Positions 6,037-14,455 of a stretch of 22,221 bases of DNA are shown here, in pieces; positions within the stretch are counted from its first letter, which is position 1, and every line of letters begins with the position of its first letter. The notes beneath the pieces are model-generated. The model saw only the letters and a program-made list of their open reading frames with translations. It was not told the DNA's origin and made no database searches. The stretch comes from Clostridia bacterium BRH_c25 (GTDB taxonomy: Bacteria > Bacillota_A > Clostridia > Lutisporales > Lutisporaceae), in NCBI GenBank assembly GCA_001515955.1, contig LOES01000224.1, forward strand, positions 1-22,221, written 5' to 3'. Both the position numbers and the translations under genes were made by a program.

Positions 6037-8241
6037 ATGAAAAAAATAGTATCCATCATAACACTGACTGCAATACTCTTCGGTATTCTTCTCTCAGGTC
6101 CCGTATCTGCTGCAGCGGACAACAAGGTAGAGCTCAAAGAGGCAATAGCAATTGCCAAAACAGCTTTTAGCTTCGATGTTGAAAATCATGACTTCAACAG
6201 CAATTATTCAGAAACAAATCAAGGCAGAAAGCTATGGTATCTGAACTGGAACTCGGCCACCGGCAGTGGTTCAAGCATCAACGTTACTGTAGATGCTGCG
6301 ACAGGTGAAATAATCAATATGAACCAATGGGAAAACAATACCGTCCCAGCAAAGAAAATACCAAAGTACACAAGAGAAGAAGCTTTAAAGGTGGCAGAAG
6401 CACTGGTTAAAAAGCTGCATCCGGACAAATTCAAGAATTCAGAGCTTTTGGATGAATATCAGAACAATCTTTACCGCCCTGTTTACAACAATGATATTTA
6501 CAGCTTCTATTTCATGAGGAAGATAGAGGTCATCGACTTCCAGGAAAATGGCATACAGGTTCAGGTAGACAAGAACACTCTGAAGGTAAGATATTTCAGC
6601 CTGGATTGGGATACAACAATACCTGTTCCCGACTCCAAAAAAGCAATCAACGCAGCTGACGCAAAAAAAATATATGAAGAAAAGCTCGGCTTGGAGCTGG
6701 CATACCAAATGATATATCCGAATCCTGCAGGAGATCCAAAGCTTATACTTGTATACACTCAAAAGAATTCCAACAACCTCATTGATGCAATTTCCGGCGA
6801 AATAATAACTCAACCTTACTATAGACCTATGTACGGAGCACAGGAAAAATCTTCACTCGGAGTCAGTGCGGATACTTCAAGCTATATGCCTACACCACAG
6901 GAGCAGAAGGTAATTGATGATTCAAGCAATTATATAAGCAAGGAAAAAGCCGTGGAATTACTTAAGAAGTATGTTACTGTTGACAGCAGGTACAAAATGG
7001 AGAATTCAAGCCTCTATGGCGGTCAACGAAATGAAAATACAACCTGGAGCATCAGTTGGAGCTTTAATGACAAGGACAAAAATACTTACAGCTATATATA
7101 CGGCACAGTAGATGCTGTTACCGGTGAAGTCAGGAGCTTCAACATCAACAGCAGTGAAAATGAATATAAGCCTGACATTATTCCAAAGTACACAAAAGAG
7201 CAATGCAGAGAAATAGCTGAAAATTTCTTAAAGGAAATTCAGCCTGCCAAATTCAGTACTTCAGAATACAGAGAGCAGTATTATGAAACCTATTTAAGCC
7301 TTAAAAATGTAAACAGCTACAACATGAACTTCATCAGAAAGGAAAATGAAATTTCCGCTCCCTTTAATAGTCTCAATGTAACCGTAAGTGCTTATACCGG
7401 CAAGGTAACAAACTTCTATATGAACTGGAACAATCTGGAGTTTCCGGATGCAAAAGGTTCAATAAGCCTGGATAACGCATACAAGACACTTTATGCAAAG
7501 CACGATCTTATGCTTAAATATGTAAGAATGTACAATTATGACATGTACAATGACAACGCAGTTATAAGGCTCACTTACATGCTGGATAACTTAAACGGAA
7601 TGATTGATGCAAAAAGCGGGCAGTTCATAGACTATAATGGAAAGCCTGTAAAGGAAGCCAACAAGGTTTCATTTACAGATATAGACGGTCATAAGTTCGA
7701 AAAAGATATCCAGCTGCTTGTAGAGCTGGGTATCATAGATTCCACTGAAAGCAAATTCAATCCGGACTCCAAAATACTTCAGAAGGATTTTGTAAAGCTT
7801 CTGATGAAAGCAATACAGCCGGAATACTATCCTATACCTTATGCAGCAAGTGAAAGCAGTGAATATGACAGGTATTATGAAAGTGCTATGATGCAGAACA
7901 TTCTTGCAAAAAAGGACAAAAAACCGGAAGCTGTTGTTTCAAGAATTGAAGCTTCAAAAATGATGGTAAAAGCATTGGGTATGGGCTTCATTGCAGATAT
8001 GGGCAATATATTCAATCTCAATGTCAAGGATGCTGCAAGCATCACTGCAGAAAACAAAGGCTATGCTGCAATCGCAGCTGCACTGGAGCTTGTTGAAACA
8101 ACAGCAGGCAGCTTTGAACCGGCAGTAGAGCTTACAAGAGCAGAGGCAGCAGGAATGCTTATAAAATACCTCAAAATAGAAAAAACTCCTGCCGACTCTC
8201 AAGCCTCCGATGCTCCGGCAGTAATGCCGCTTTTGAGGTAA
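6037..8241 (+). CDS. secreted YcdB/PepSY-like duplicated protein with C-terminal SLH repeats
   Basis: The protein has 734 residues. A signal peptide (MKKIVSIITLTAILFGILLSG, cleavage near VSAAA) precedes two homologous halves, about 30-270 and 295-545. Each half contains PepSY-like units ending in a VDAxTGE motif (INVTVDAATGEI; YGTVDAVTGEV; NVTVSAYTGKV). Each also has a KYTxEx helix followed by P-x-KF (LHPDKFKNSE; IQPAKFSTSE). This matches the YcdB/YcdC-type fold. The C-terminus carries S-layer homology sequence: a clear repeat at about 543-593 (FTDIDGHKFEKDIQLLVELGI), a degenerate middle one, and a third near 661-712. The protein would be cell-surface bound through wall polymer. PepSY-like domains often inhibit or chaperone peptidases, but no protease is adjacent. 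AAAGGAAG precedes the ATG. Confidence 0.82.
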   Translation: MKKIVSIITLTAILFGILLSGPVSAAADNKVELKEAIAIAKTAFSFDVENHDFNSNYSETNQGRKLWYLNWNSATGSGSSINVTVDAATGEIINMNQWENNTVPAKKIPKYTREEALKVAEALVKKLHPDKFKNSELLDEYQNNLYRPVYNNDIYSFYFMRKIEVIDFQENGIQVQVDKNTLKVRYFSLDWDTTIPVPDSKKAINAADAKKIYEEKLGLELAYQMIYPNPAGDPKLILVYTQKNSNNLIDAISGEIITQPYYRPMYGAQEKSSLGVSADTSSYMPTPQEQKVIDDSSNYISKEKAVELLKKYVTVDSRYKMENSSLYGGQRNENTTWSISWSFNDKDKNTYSYIYGTVDAVTGEVRSFNINSSENEYKPDIIPKYTKEQCREIAENFLKEIQPAKFSTSEYREQYYETYLSLKNVNSYNMNFIRKENEISAPFNSLNVTVSAYTGKVTNFYMNWNNLEFPDAKGSISLDNAYKTLYAKHDLMLKYVRMYNYDMYNDNAVIRLTYMLDNLNGMIDAKSGQFIDYNGKPVKEANKVSFTDIDGHKFEKDIQLLVELGIIDSTESKFNPDSKILQKDFVKLLMKAIQPEYYPIPYAASESSEYDRYYESAMMQNILAKKDKKPEAVVSRIEASKMMVKALGMGFIADMGNIFNLNVKDAASITAENKGYAAIAAALELVETTAGSFEPAVELTRAEAAGMLIKYLKIEKTPADSQASDAPAVMPLLR

Positions 8242-8242
8242 C

Positions 8243-8278
8243 AAAAAAGGATTGCTCACAACTGAGCAATCCTTTTTT
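8243..8278. terminator. bidirectional intrinsic terminator
   Basis: Sixteen-base perfect arms (8243-8258 and 8263-8278) enclose the loop CAAC, with As at the left edge and Ts at the right edge. It therefore works in both directions, for the plus-strand YcdB-like gene and the minus-strand fabG operon that converge here. Confidence 0.93.
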
Positions 8279-8286
8279 TATATCTC

Positions 8287-9033
8287 TTAGATTACGAGTC
8301 CTCCGTCTACTGAGAGCACAGCTCCGGTTACGAAGCTTGCTTCATCAGAAGCAAGGAACAGGAACGCATTTGCTATATCTTCAGGCATTCCGAGTCTCTG
8401 GAGAGGAGCCTTTTCCTTCATCATATCAAGTACCTTTTCAGGAACTGCTTCAGTCATAGGAGTCATAATAAACCCAGGGGCAACTGCATTAACCCTGATG
8501 CCTTTTCTTCCAAGCTCCTTGGCCCAAGTCTTGGTCATTCCTATAACTCCCCACTTGGCAGCTGCGTAGTTGGTCTGACCTACATTTCCGTATAACCCTA
8601 CTACAGAAGAGGCATTCAGTATTACGCCGCCTCCCTGCTCTGTCATCATCTCAAGGACAGCCTGAGCACAGTTGTATACGCCCTTAAGGTTGATACTGAT
8701 TACTTTGTCAAACTGCTCTTCTGTCATTTTCTTAAGCATTGCGTCAGCTGTTATGCCTGCATTGTTTACAAGTATGTCTACTCTTCCCCAGGCCTTCTTA
8801 ATCTCTGCTACCATTTCATCCACCGATGCCCTCTTGCTTACATCCACCTTGAAGCCCAAGGCCTCAGCACCCATTGCCTTTATTTCCTCAACAACTTCTT
8901 TAATTGCATTCTCACGTGTACCGCAAACTACTACCTTTGCACCTTCTCTGGCGAATGTCTTTGCAGTTTCCATTCCTATGCCCTTTGTAGAGCCGGTAAT
9001 TATAGCTACTTTATCTTTTAATCTCAAAATCAT
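8287..9033 (-). CDS. fabG: 3-oxoacyl-ACP / acetoacetyl-CoA reductase (SDR)
   Basis: This classical short-chain dehydrogenase has 248 residues and reduces a beta-ketoacyl thioester to the 3-hydroxyacyl form with NAD(P)H. The cofactor loop is TGSTKGIG (13-20), the structural motif NNAG (90-93), and the catalytic set S143, Y156 and K160 lies in NASSVVGLYGNVGQTNYAAAK. Direct pairing with a thiolase 29 bases upstream suggests that acetoacetyl-CoA is a substrate (PhaB-like role) rather than, or besides, fatty-acid synthesis. Start: ATG 9033 is only three bases after AGGAGG. A TTG six bases further in (giving MRLKDKVAIITG) has better spacing and may be the true start. Confidence 0.88.
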   Translation of the reverse strand: MILRLKDKVAIITGSTKGIGMETAKTFAREGAKVVVCGTRENAIKEVVEEIKAMGAEALGFKVDVSKRASVDEMVAEIKKAWGRVDILVNNAGITADAMLKKMTEEQFDKVISINLKGVYNCAQAVLEMMTEQGGGVILNASSVVGLYGNVGQTNYAAAKWGVIGMTKTWAKELGRKGIRVNAVAPGFIMTPMTEAVPEKVLDMMKEKAPLQRLGMPEDIANAFLFLASDEASFVTGAVLSVDGGLVI

Positions 9034-9062
9034 CTTCCTCCTTTTTAGTGAATCAAGTTATA

Positions 9063-10238
9063 CTACATTTCCACTATAAGAGCGGTTCCCATGCCTCCGC
9101 CTATGCACAAGGTTGCAAGACCCTTCTTCAGATTCCTTTTCTTCATTTCATACAGAAGTGTAATGAGTATCCTTGCACCACTCGCTCCAACCGGATGACC
9201 CAATGCAATTGCACCGCCATTGACATTAACCTTGTTCATATCGAAGCCCAGTTCCTTTGCAACTGCAAGTGCCTGAGCTGCAAAAGCCTCATTAGCCTCA
9301 ACAAGATCAATATCCTCAATCTTTAGCTTGGATCTTTCCAAGGCTTTCTTTACTGCCGGAACTGGTCCTATACCCATTATGCTCGGGTCTACACCGGCAG
9401 AACCATAACCAACTATTTTGGCTAGAGGCTGCAAACCAAGTTCCTTTGCTTTGTCGGCTCCCATTACAACTAAAGCGGCTGCACCGTCGTTTATACCGGA
9501 AGCATTACCTGCTGTTACAGTACCATCCTTTTTAAAGGCCGGCCTTAGCTTTCCTAAAGCTTCTGCTGTAACTCCTGCTCTTGGAAATTCGTCGGTATCT
9601 ACAACAATGTCACCCTTTTTTGAAGATATTACTACAGGAACGATCTCATCCTTGAATTTGCCTTCCTTGATAGCTGCTTCTGCTTTGTTCTGGCTGGCCG
9701 CAGCAAATGCATCCTGCTCTTCCCGTGAAATGTTGTATTTTTCCGCCAGATTTTCGGCAGTTATACCCATATGGTAATTATTAAATATGTCGGTAAGGGA
9801 GTCATGTATCATTGAGTCAACAACTTCTCCGTGACCCATCTTGTAACCTGTTCTTGCATTTCTAAGCAGATATGGGGCGGCACTCATATTTTCCGTACCA
9901 CCTGCAACTACAACGTCACATTCTCCGGATATTATCTGCTGAGCTGCAATCTGTACGGCTCTCAAGCCTGAGCCGCATATCATATTGATTGTATATGCCG
10001 GCTTTTCAACCGGTATCCCTGATTTTACTGCTACCTGTCTTGCTACACCCTGCCCAAGGCCTGCCTGAAGAATACAACCCATTACAGTCTCATCAACCAT
10101 TTCCGGTTTTATGCCTGCTCTCTTGATAGCTTCCTTAACAGCAGCAACTCCAAGATCAACTGCAGGTACTCCTGCCAGGCTGCCGTTGAAATTACCTATT
10201 GCGGTTCTAGCCGCACCTACTATAACAACTTCTCTCAT
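9063..10238 (-). CDS. thlA: acetyl-CoA C-acetyltransferase (thiolase)
   Basis: The enzyme joins two acetyl-CoA to acetoacetyl-CoA, the entry to butyrate, butanol or hydroxybutyrate metabolism. With the start at ATG 10238 it has 391 residues, the normal length. The acyl-binding cysteine is C88 in [12 protein letters not shown]348 lies in [16 protein letters not shown] and the second cysteine, C378, in [10 protein letters not shown], all as in biosynthetic thiolases. The reading frame is open upstream to 10316, but AAGGAGGT lies ten bases before 10238 and family proteins begin [15 protein letters not shown]. The gene is first in a two-gene operon with fabG. Confidence 0.93.
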   Translation of the reverse strand: MREVVIVGAARTAIGNFNGSLAGVPAVDLGVAAVKEAIKRAGIKPEMVDETVMGCILQAGLGQGVARQVAVKSGIPVEKPAYTINMICGSGLRAVQIAAQQIISGECDVVVAGGTENMSAAPYLLRNARTGYKMGHGEVVDSMIHDSLTDIFNNYHMGITAENLAEKYNISREEQDAFAAASQNKAEAAIKEGKFKDEIVPVVISSKKGDIVVDTDEFPRAGVTAEALGKLRPAFKKDGTVTAGNASGINDGAAALVVMGADKAKELGLQPLAKIVGYGSAGVDPSIMGIGPVPAVKKALERSKLKIEDIDLVEANEAFAAQALAVAKELGFDMNKVNVNGGAIALGHPVGASGARILITLLYEMKKRNLKKGLATLCIGGGMGTALIVEM

Positions 10239-10393
10239 TAATCCTATTACCTCCTTATTGAATTTATTTATCCTTCTAAAAAACAATGCAAATATTATGC
10301 CAAGTTCACACTTCAAATGCCATTCTATCTATTTTTTTCTGCAGAATACCTCATAGCTCGTACATTAAGAGGCACCTTCCCTGGAACCTCACT

Positions 10394-10442
10394 GGGGCGA
10401 TTCATGAATCGCCCCTGCAGCGGAACGGTTTGGAACCGTTCC
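10394..10442. repeat. REP-like element: two adjacent palindromes
   Basis: A 22-bp perfect palindrome at 10394-10415 (GGGGCGATTC centred on CATG) is followed after six bases by GGAACGGTT-TGG-AACCGTTCC (10422-10442), then CCTACACCTCG. A related element lies at 12641-12722. The two flank the two-component gene pair. There is no coding potential. Confidence 0.8.
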
Positions 10443-10446
10443 CTAC

Positions 10447-10494
10447 ACCTCGCAACCTCGTAACCCCGAAACCCCGAAACCTCAAGACCTGATA
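10447..10494. repeat. period-8 degenerate tandem repeat
   Basis: Six consecutive 8-base units follow the palindromes: ACCTCGCA, ACCTCGTA, ACCCCGAA, ACCCCGAA, ACCTCAAG and ACCTGATA. The array starts inside the CTACACCTCG tail shared with the element at 12641-12722, which has only one to two decayed units. Confidence 0.7.
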
Positions 10495-10521
10495 CTCTCT
10501 TTGCCTAAAATTGGGCGTGAC

Positions 10522-11907
10522 TCATTTTGCTTTGTTTAGATCAAACCAAAATCGCGTACCTTCATTTAGCTTACTTTCCACACCATAGCTTCCGGCATGG
10601 GCTTCGAGTATCTTTTTTGCTATAGCAAGTCCTAAACCCGTTCCTTTGCTCTCCTTTGAAGCCTTGTAAAATCTGTCCCAAATAAATGGCAATTCCTCAC
10701 TGGATATTCCGGCACCATTATCTGCAACCTCAATTTTAACATTATCTACATTTTCTATTATTTCTATTCGTATCAACCCTCCTCTGGCTGTATGATTACA
10801 GGCGTTATTAACAAAATTGTAGAGTACCTGTTCGATTCTCGCCTCATCTCCCATCACAAGAATATTGTCATTAACCTCCTGTACTTCCAAGTTTATTTCT
10901 TTTTCTTCCAATATATACGAAAACCTGTTCTTAATGTTTCTGACAGCAGCGGCAATGTTAAAAGGCCTGACGTCCAGCTTAAAATATTCCGACTGCATTT
11001 GTGACAGGTTAAGGGTATCGTTGACCATATTTCTGAGCCGGTCAGCCTCTTCCAGTATTATTCCCAACTGCCTGCTCCGTTTTTCCGGCACATCCCCTGT
11101 AACGTCTCTTATTGTTTCCGCATAACCTTTGATAAGGCTAAGAGGAGTTCTGAATTCGTGGGATACATTTGCTATAAGCTCCTTTCTTAACTGCTCAATT
11201 TTTTGCAGCTGAACAGAGAGGTTGTTTATAGTATCAGATAGCATACCAAGCTCATCCTTGCTGTCAACATCAATCCTGATGGAAAGATTGCCGTCGGCCA
11301 TTCTAGCTGCAGCTTCGTTAATCTTGAGTATTGGCTTTGTAAATGCCCTTGAAAAATAATATGTCAACACCAGAGATATTAGTATAAGTATGGCAGTGAC
11401 TGCCATCAGTTGTTCTTTAATAATCATTTCCGCTTCTTTTATAGATGCAAGGGGTGCACTTATTATCATCACACCTCCGGAGGACAGCTGCTCTCCCACC
11501 GGGATGCCGACAAGCAGGATATTGCTGTTAAGCCTGTTGTGCTTCGTCTGTCTGACAGTTACATTACCCTTTGCCGTTTCTATGAATACCTCCTGCTTGT
11601 CCATTGCTCTGCCCATCATCATTGGCACGGATGTATTCCCGAATACCCGTCTTCCTTCCCTGTCATAAATCTCTACACCGGCATTGTATTTCAGATTTAA
11701 GAGCTCTGCTCTTTGTCCAAGCTGATCTATTTCAGCTCCTTCTTCAAAAGCCTTTGCCAGCTCAGTTCCTTCCTGTTTGATATTGCCGGTCTGCCTGTAC
11801 AAGTAGTACTGTTCCAGCATTACAACCTGAAACAGCCATAAAAGCCCCAGAGTGATCCCTATCATAAACAGCATCTGCATCCACAGCCTGACAGATATAC
11901 TTTTCAT
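10522..11907 (-). CDS. sensor histidine kinase, HAMP/HisKA type
   Basis: This membrane sensor has 461 residues. Transmembrane helices lie at about 9-30 and 168-186, flanking an extracytoplasmic sensor of roughly 135 residues. HAMP follows (about 188-240). The H-box is NVSHEFRTPLSLIKGY with H250 as the phosphorylation site, then the N-box (NFVNNACNHT), the F-box (IWDRFYKASK) and the G-box (GTGLGLAIAKK). It would phosphorylate the response regulator encoded immediately upstream; stop and start overlap as TAATG, so translation is probably coupled. The signal is unknown. The nearby divergent gene for an exported protein is a plausible target of the pair. Confidence 0.93.
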   Translation of the reverse strand: MKSISVRLWMQMLFMIGITLGLLWLFQVVMLEQYYLYRQTGNIKQEGTELAKAFEEGAEIDQLGQRAELLNLKYNAGVEIYDREGRRVFGNTSVPMMMGRAMDKQEVFIETAKGNVTVRQTKHNRLNSNILLVGIPVGEQLSSGGVMIISAPLASIKEAEMIIKEQLMAVTAILILISLVLTYYFSRAFTKPILKINEAAARMADGNLSIRIDVDSKDELGMLSDTINNLSVQLQKIEQLRKELIANVSHEFRTPLSLIKGYAETIRDVTGDVPEKRSRQLGIILEEADRLRNMVNDTLNLSQMQSEYFKLDVRPFNIAAAVRNIKNRFSYILEEKEINLEVQEVNDNILVMGDEARIEQVLYNFVNNACNHTARGGLIRIEIIENVDNVKIEVADNGAGISSEELPFIWDRFYKASKESKGTGLGLAIAKKILEAHAGSYGVESKLNEGTRFWFDLNKAK

Positions 11908-12596
11908 TACCTAACCCCCATCTCAAACTTGTAGCCTACACCCCATACAGTCACCAATAAACTTCTGTATTCGCCCAGGCTCTCCCGGAGCATCTTTACA
12001 TGAGTATCCACCGTCCTGTAGTCCCCTCCGAACTCATAGCCCCATACCTTATCCAGCAGCTGCTCCCTTGTAAATACTCTGTCCCTGTTTCTAACAAAAA
12101 AACTCAGCAGATCAAATTCTTTTGGTGTCATTTCTATATTTGTACCGGCTATCGTAACCCTTCTGGAATCAATATTCACATAGAGCTTCTTATACTCAAA
12201 CAGCTCAGAAGAAGTGTTTTTTTCAGTATTGCCGCTCCTTCTTAGAACAGCCTTCATTCTTGCAACAAGCTCCTTTGGGCTGAAAGGCTTTACAATATAA
12301 TCATCCACACCAAGCTCGAATCCAAAGAGCCTGTCGTATTCTTCTCCTCTGGCAGTCAGCATCATTACTGGTATGGAAGAAATCCTTCTGACCTCTCTGC
12401 ATACACTCCAGCCATCTACTTTGGGAAGCATTACATCAAGCACAAGCATATCAAACTCTGAGTTTTTGAACTTGTCCAGTCCATCCGCTCCATCAACAGC
12501 TTCAGTTATTACAAATCCCTCATTTTCCAGATACTCCTTCACCATTTCCCTGATTCTGCTTTCATCCTCTATTAAAAGAATCCTTTCACCTGCCAT
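11907..12596 (-). CDS. OmpR/PhoB-family response regulator
   Basis: The protein has 229 residues. Its receiver domain (about 4-118) has the acidic pair E10/D11, phospho-acceptor D54 in LVLDVMLP, T81 and K103. A winged-helix DNA-binding domain (about 130-227) carries EMTPKEFDLLSFFVRN and the recognition region YRTVDTHVKMLRESL. It is first in a two-gene operon with its kinase. AAGGTGGT precedes ATG 12596. The leader contains TGTCC-N6-GGACA (12623-12638) close to a possible -10 TATAAC, a potential operator for autoregulation. Confidence 0.93.
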   Translation of the reverse strand: MAGERILLIEDESRIREMVKEYLENEGFVITEAVDGADGLDKFKNSEFDMLVLDVMLPKVDGWSVCREVRRISSIPVMMLTARGEEYDRLFGFELGVDDYIVKPFSPKELVARMKAVLRRSGNTEKNTSSELFEYKKLYVNIDSRRVTIAGTNIEMTPKEFDLLSFFVRNRDRVFTREQLLDKVWGYEFGGDYRTVDTHVKMLRESLGEYRSLLVTVWGVGYKFEMGVR

Positions 12597-12899
12597 ATTG
12601 GCACCACCTTACTTTTGTTATATGTCCAAAATCGGACACCCAATGGGCGCCCCTAAATCGGAACGCATACAATGCGTTCCCTACACCTCGAAATCTTGTA
12701 TAGATGCATGAATCGCCCATTGCCCTTTTCCTCATTATTACATATATTTCTCATTAATGTAACTATCAAAACCATATCCTTTTCAATTTTCATAAATCTA
12801 TCACAATTTCATCATGATGTTAACAAATCTGTTGTGTAGAATTAAATTAAAGCTTAAGCCTATACATTACAAAAAATTAATATCGAAAGGGTGAAAAAA
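12597..12899. other. divergent intergenic region between regulator and exported-protein gene
   Basis: This 303-bp region holds the inverted repeat TGTCC-N6-GGACA (12623-12638), the REP-like element 12641-12722, and an AT-rich segment upstream of the plus-strand gene. That segment has two CAATTT(T)CAT motifs starting at 12784 and 12804. The 20-bp spacing (two helical turns) is the kind of direct repeat bound by OmpR-family dimers. No convincing -35/-10 pair could be fixed. Confidence 0.45.
12641..12722. repeat. REP-like element, second copy with covarying stem
   Basis: An outer inverted repeat CAATGGGCG (12641-12649) / CGCCCATTG (12714-12722) encloses the hairpin GGAACGCAT-ACA-ATGCGTTCC (12660-12680) followed by CTACACCTCG. 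Compared with 10422-10442 the hairpin keeps its 9-bp length, 3-base loop and flanks. The inner stem bases differ on both arms, so pairing is preserved. CATGAATCGCCC near the right end matches half of the 10394-10415 palindrome. Confidence 0.75.
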
Positions 12900-13433
12900 A
12901 TGAAAAAACTTACATTAGTTGCTGTATTAGCCTTTGCGCTGATATTCTCCACATTCTCGGTTTTCGCTGATAGCGACCAGAGTATACTTTCAAAGGTTAC
13001 CGGACTTAGTGATGCCGAAATAACAGAGCTTCGGACTCAGAGAATCGGTTACGGCCAGCTGATACCTGCATCAATTCTCGCCGGCAGGCTCGGCATGGAC
13101 ATAAAAGATGTCATAGCCTTGAGACAGTCAGGAAAGTCATACTACCAGATAGCTGTTGATAAGGATATAAATGTTGAGGACTACAAAAATGACCTGCTTG
13201 ACAAGAGAAATACCTACATTGACGAACAAGTAAAGGCCGGCACTATTACAGCAGACCAGGGCGAGCTCATAAAGGAAAGAATGAGCACCAATATTGAAAA
13301 CTGCGACGGTCAGACTCCCGGGGCAGGCAGAATCAACGGAGGCTGTGGCTTCGGCAGAGACATGAGCGGAGGCTTCGGCAGAGGTTTCGGCAGAATGGGA
13401 AATGGTGTAGGCTTTAGAATTAATGCACAGTAA
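12900..13433 (+). CDS. small exported protein with Gly/Phe/Arg-rich tail
   Basis: With the start at ATG 12900 (seven bases after AAAGGGTG; a GTG at 12891 is in frame) the protein has 177 residues. A signal peptide ends near STFSVFA. Residues about 25-100 contain GYGQLIPASILAGRLGMDI and a QSGKSYYQIA segment. Next comes a helical stretch, DEQVKAGTITADQGELIKERM, that resembles the DUF2680-type repeat of clostridial exported proteins. The C-terminus is glycine-rich (GGCGFGRDMSGGFGRGFGR). Its function is unknown. Divergent placement beside the two-component genes suggests it is an envelope protein under their control, or a ligand for the sensor; both are inference. Confidence 0.8.
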   Translation: MKKLTLVAVLAFALIFSTFSVFADSDQSILSKVTGLSDAEITELRTQRIGYGQLIPASILAGRLGMDIKDVIALRQSGKSYYQIAVDKDINVEDYKNDLLDKRNTYIDEQVKAGTITADQGELIKERMSTNIENCDGQTPGAGRINGGCGFGRDMSGGFGRGFGRMGNGVGFRINAQ

Positions 13434-13458
13434 TGGCAGATATGTATAAGTAAATTAT

Positions 13459-13488
13459 AGGTATAGAGAGTCCAGCCTCTCTATACCT
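13459..13488. terminator. hairpin between convergent genes
   Basis: Twelve-base perfect arms AGGTATAGAGAG (13459-13470) and CTCTCTATACCT (13477-13488) enclose the loop TCCAGC. The position between the convergent genes ending at 13433 and 13508 suggests a shared terminator, although neither side has a clean T-run. Confidence 0.6.
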
Positions 13489-13507
13489 CATTGCTTGCTA
13501 CTTGTTC

Positions 13508-14455
13508 TTAAGTCTGCTTCTTGTACCAATCTAAAAACTTTTCTATTCCTTCTTCAATCGAAATTGCAGGATTATATCCTAACATAATATTCGATTTTGT
13601 TATGTCTGCATATGTGTGTTCCACATCTCCCTTTTGCATTGCCAAGTACACTCTACGTGCAGATTTGCCAAGCTTTTGTTCTATTAAATCTATCAGATTG
13701 TTAAGCTTTATTGGGTTTGAATTTCCCAGGTTGAATATATCAAATGAACATTTGAGGTTAATCGAAGCAACTATCCCATTAATTATATCATCAATATATG
13801 TGTAGTCTCTTGAGCTTGCTCCATCTCCCCAAATAGGTATCTCTTTCCCTTCATCTATCAACCTTGTAAAATAGTGTATAGCCATCTCGGGTCTTTGTCT
13901 TGGACCATAGACCGTGAAAAACCTCAAGCATACTATTGGTATACCATAAAGCGCATTATAGACACTGCAGAATGACTCTCCGGCTAGTTTAGCTGCTGCA
14001 TAGGGCGATATCGGCGATTTAATGCTGTCACTTTCTTTAAAAGGAATAGAATTTAATCCATATACAGAAGACGTTGATGCAAAAATAAATTTCTTTACTT
14101 TATAATCTCTGCTGAATTCAAGAAGATTGACTGTTCCTTTGATATCCACATCAACATACTCAAGAGGATTGCCAATGGATGTTCTGACTCCTGCAAGCGC
14201 TGCAATATGAACTACCGTATCTATATCAAATGTGTTGAATATATTTTCCAAAAGCTTTTTATCTCTTATATCTCCTTCGACAAGGGTATATCTATGGTTT
14301 GAATGAGCTGTTAAAATGTTATTTCTTTTTATTGCCGGATCATAAAAATCATTAAAATTATCCAGGTTAATTATCCTATATCCAAGCTCCAGAAGCTTTT
14401 CGCACAAATGAGAGCCTATAAATCCAGCTCCTCCGGTAACTAAAACCGTACTCAA
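13508..14455 (-). CDS. NAD-dependent epimerase, UDP-glucuronate 4-epimerase-like
   Basis: This extended SDR of 315 residues has the Rossmann motif TGGAGFIG (7-14). Catalytic Y152 and K156 lie in SPYAAAKLAGE, with an upstream STSS. The segments DNFNDFYDPAIKRNN and AALAGVRTSI are characteristic of UDP-glucuronate 4-epimerases, which convert UDP-GlcA to UDP-GalA. The neighbouring gene makes UDP-GlcA, which supports this reading. UDP-glucose 4-epimerase or another NDP-sugar epimerase remains possible. The start is TTG at 14455, overlapping the dehydrogenase stop as TTGA; no ATG exists before the Rossmann motif, so this unusual start is effectively forced. Confidence 0.87.
   Translation of the reverse strand: MSTVLVTGGAGFIGSHLCEKLLELGYRIINLDNFNDFYDPAIKRNNILTAHSNHRYTLVEGDIRDKKLLENIFNTFDIDTVVHIAALAGVRTSIGNPLEYVDVDIKGTVNLLEFSRDYKVKKFIFASTSSVYGLNSIPFKESDSIKSPISPYAAAKLAGESFCSVYNALYGIPIVCLRFFTVYGPRQRPEMAIHYFTRLIDEGKEIPIWGDGASSRDYTYIDDIINGIVASINLKCSFDIFNLGNSNPIKLNNLIDLIEQKLGKSARRVYLAMQKGDVEHTYADITKSNIMLGYNPAISIEEGIEKFLDWYKKQT

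Noticed and set aside
10317..10521. Short plus-strand frame through the palindromes
   Set aside because: It consists of repeat DNA without a ribosome site and is explained by the REP-like element.
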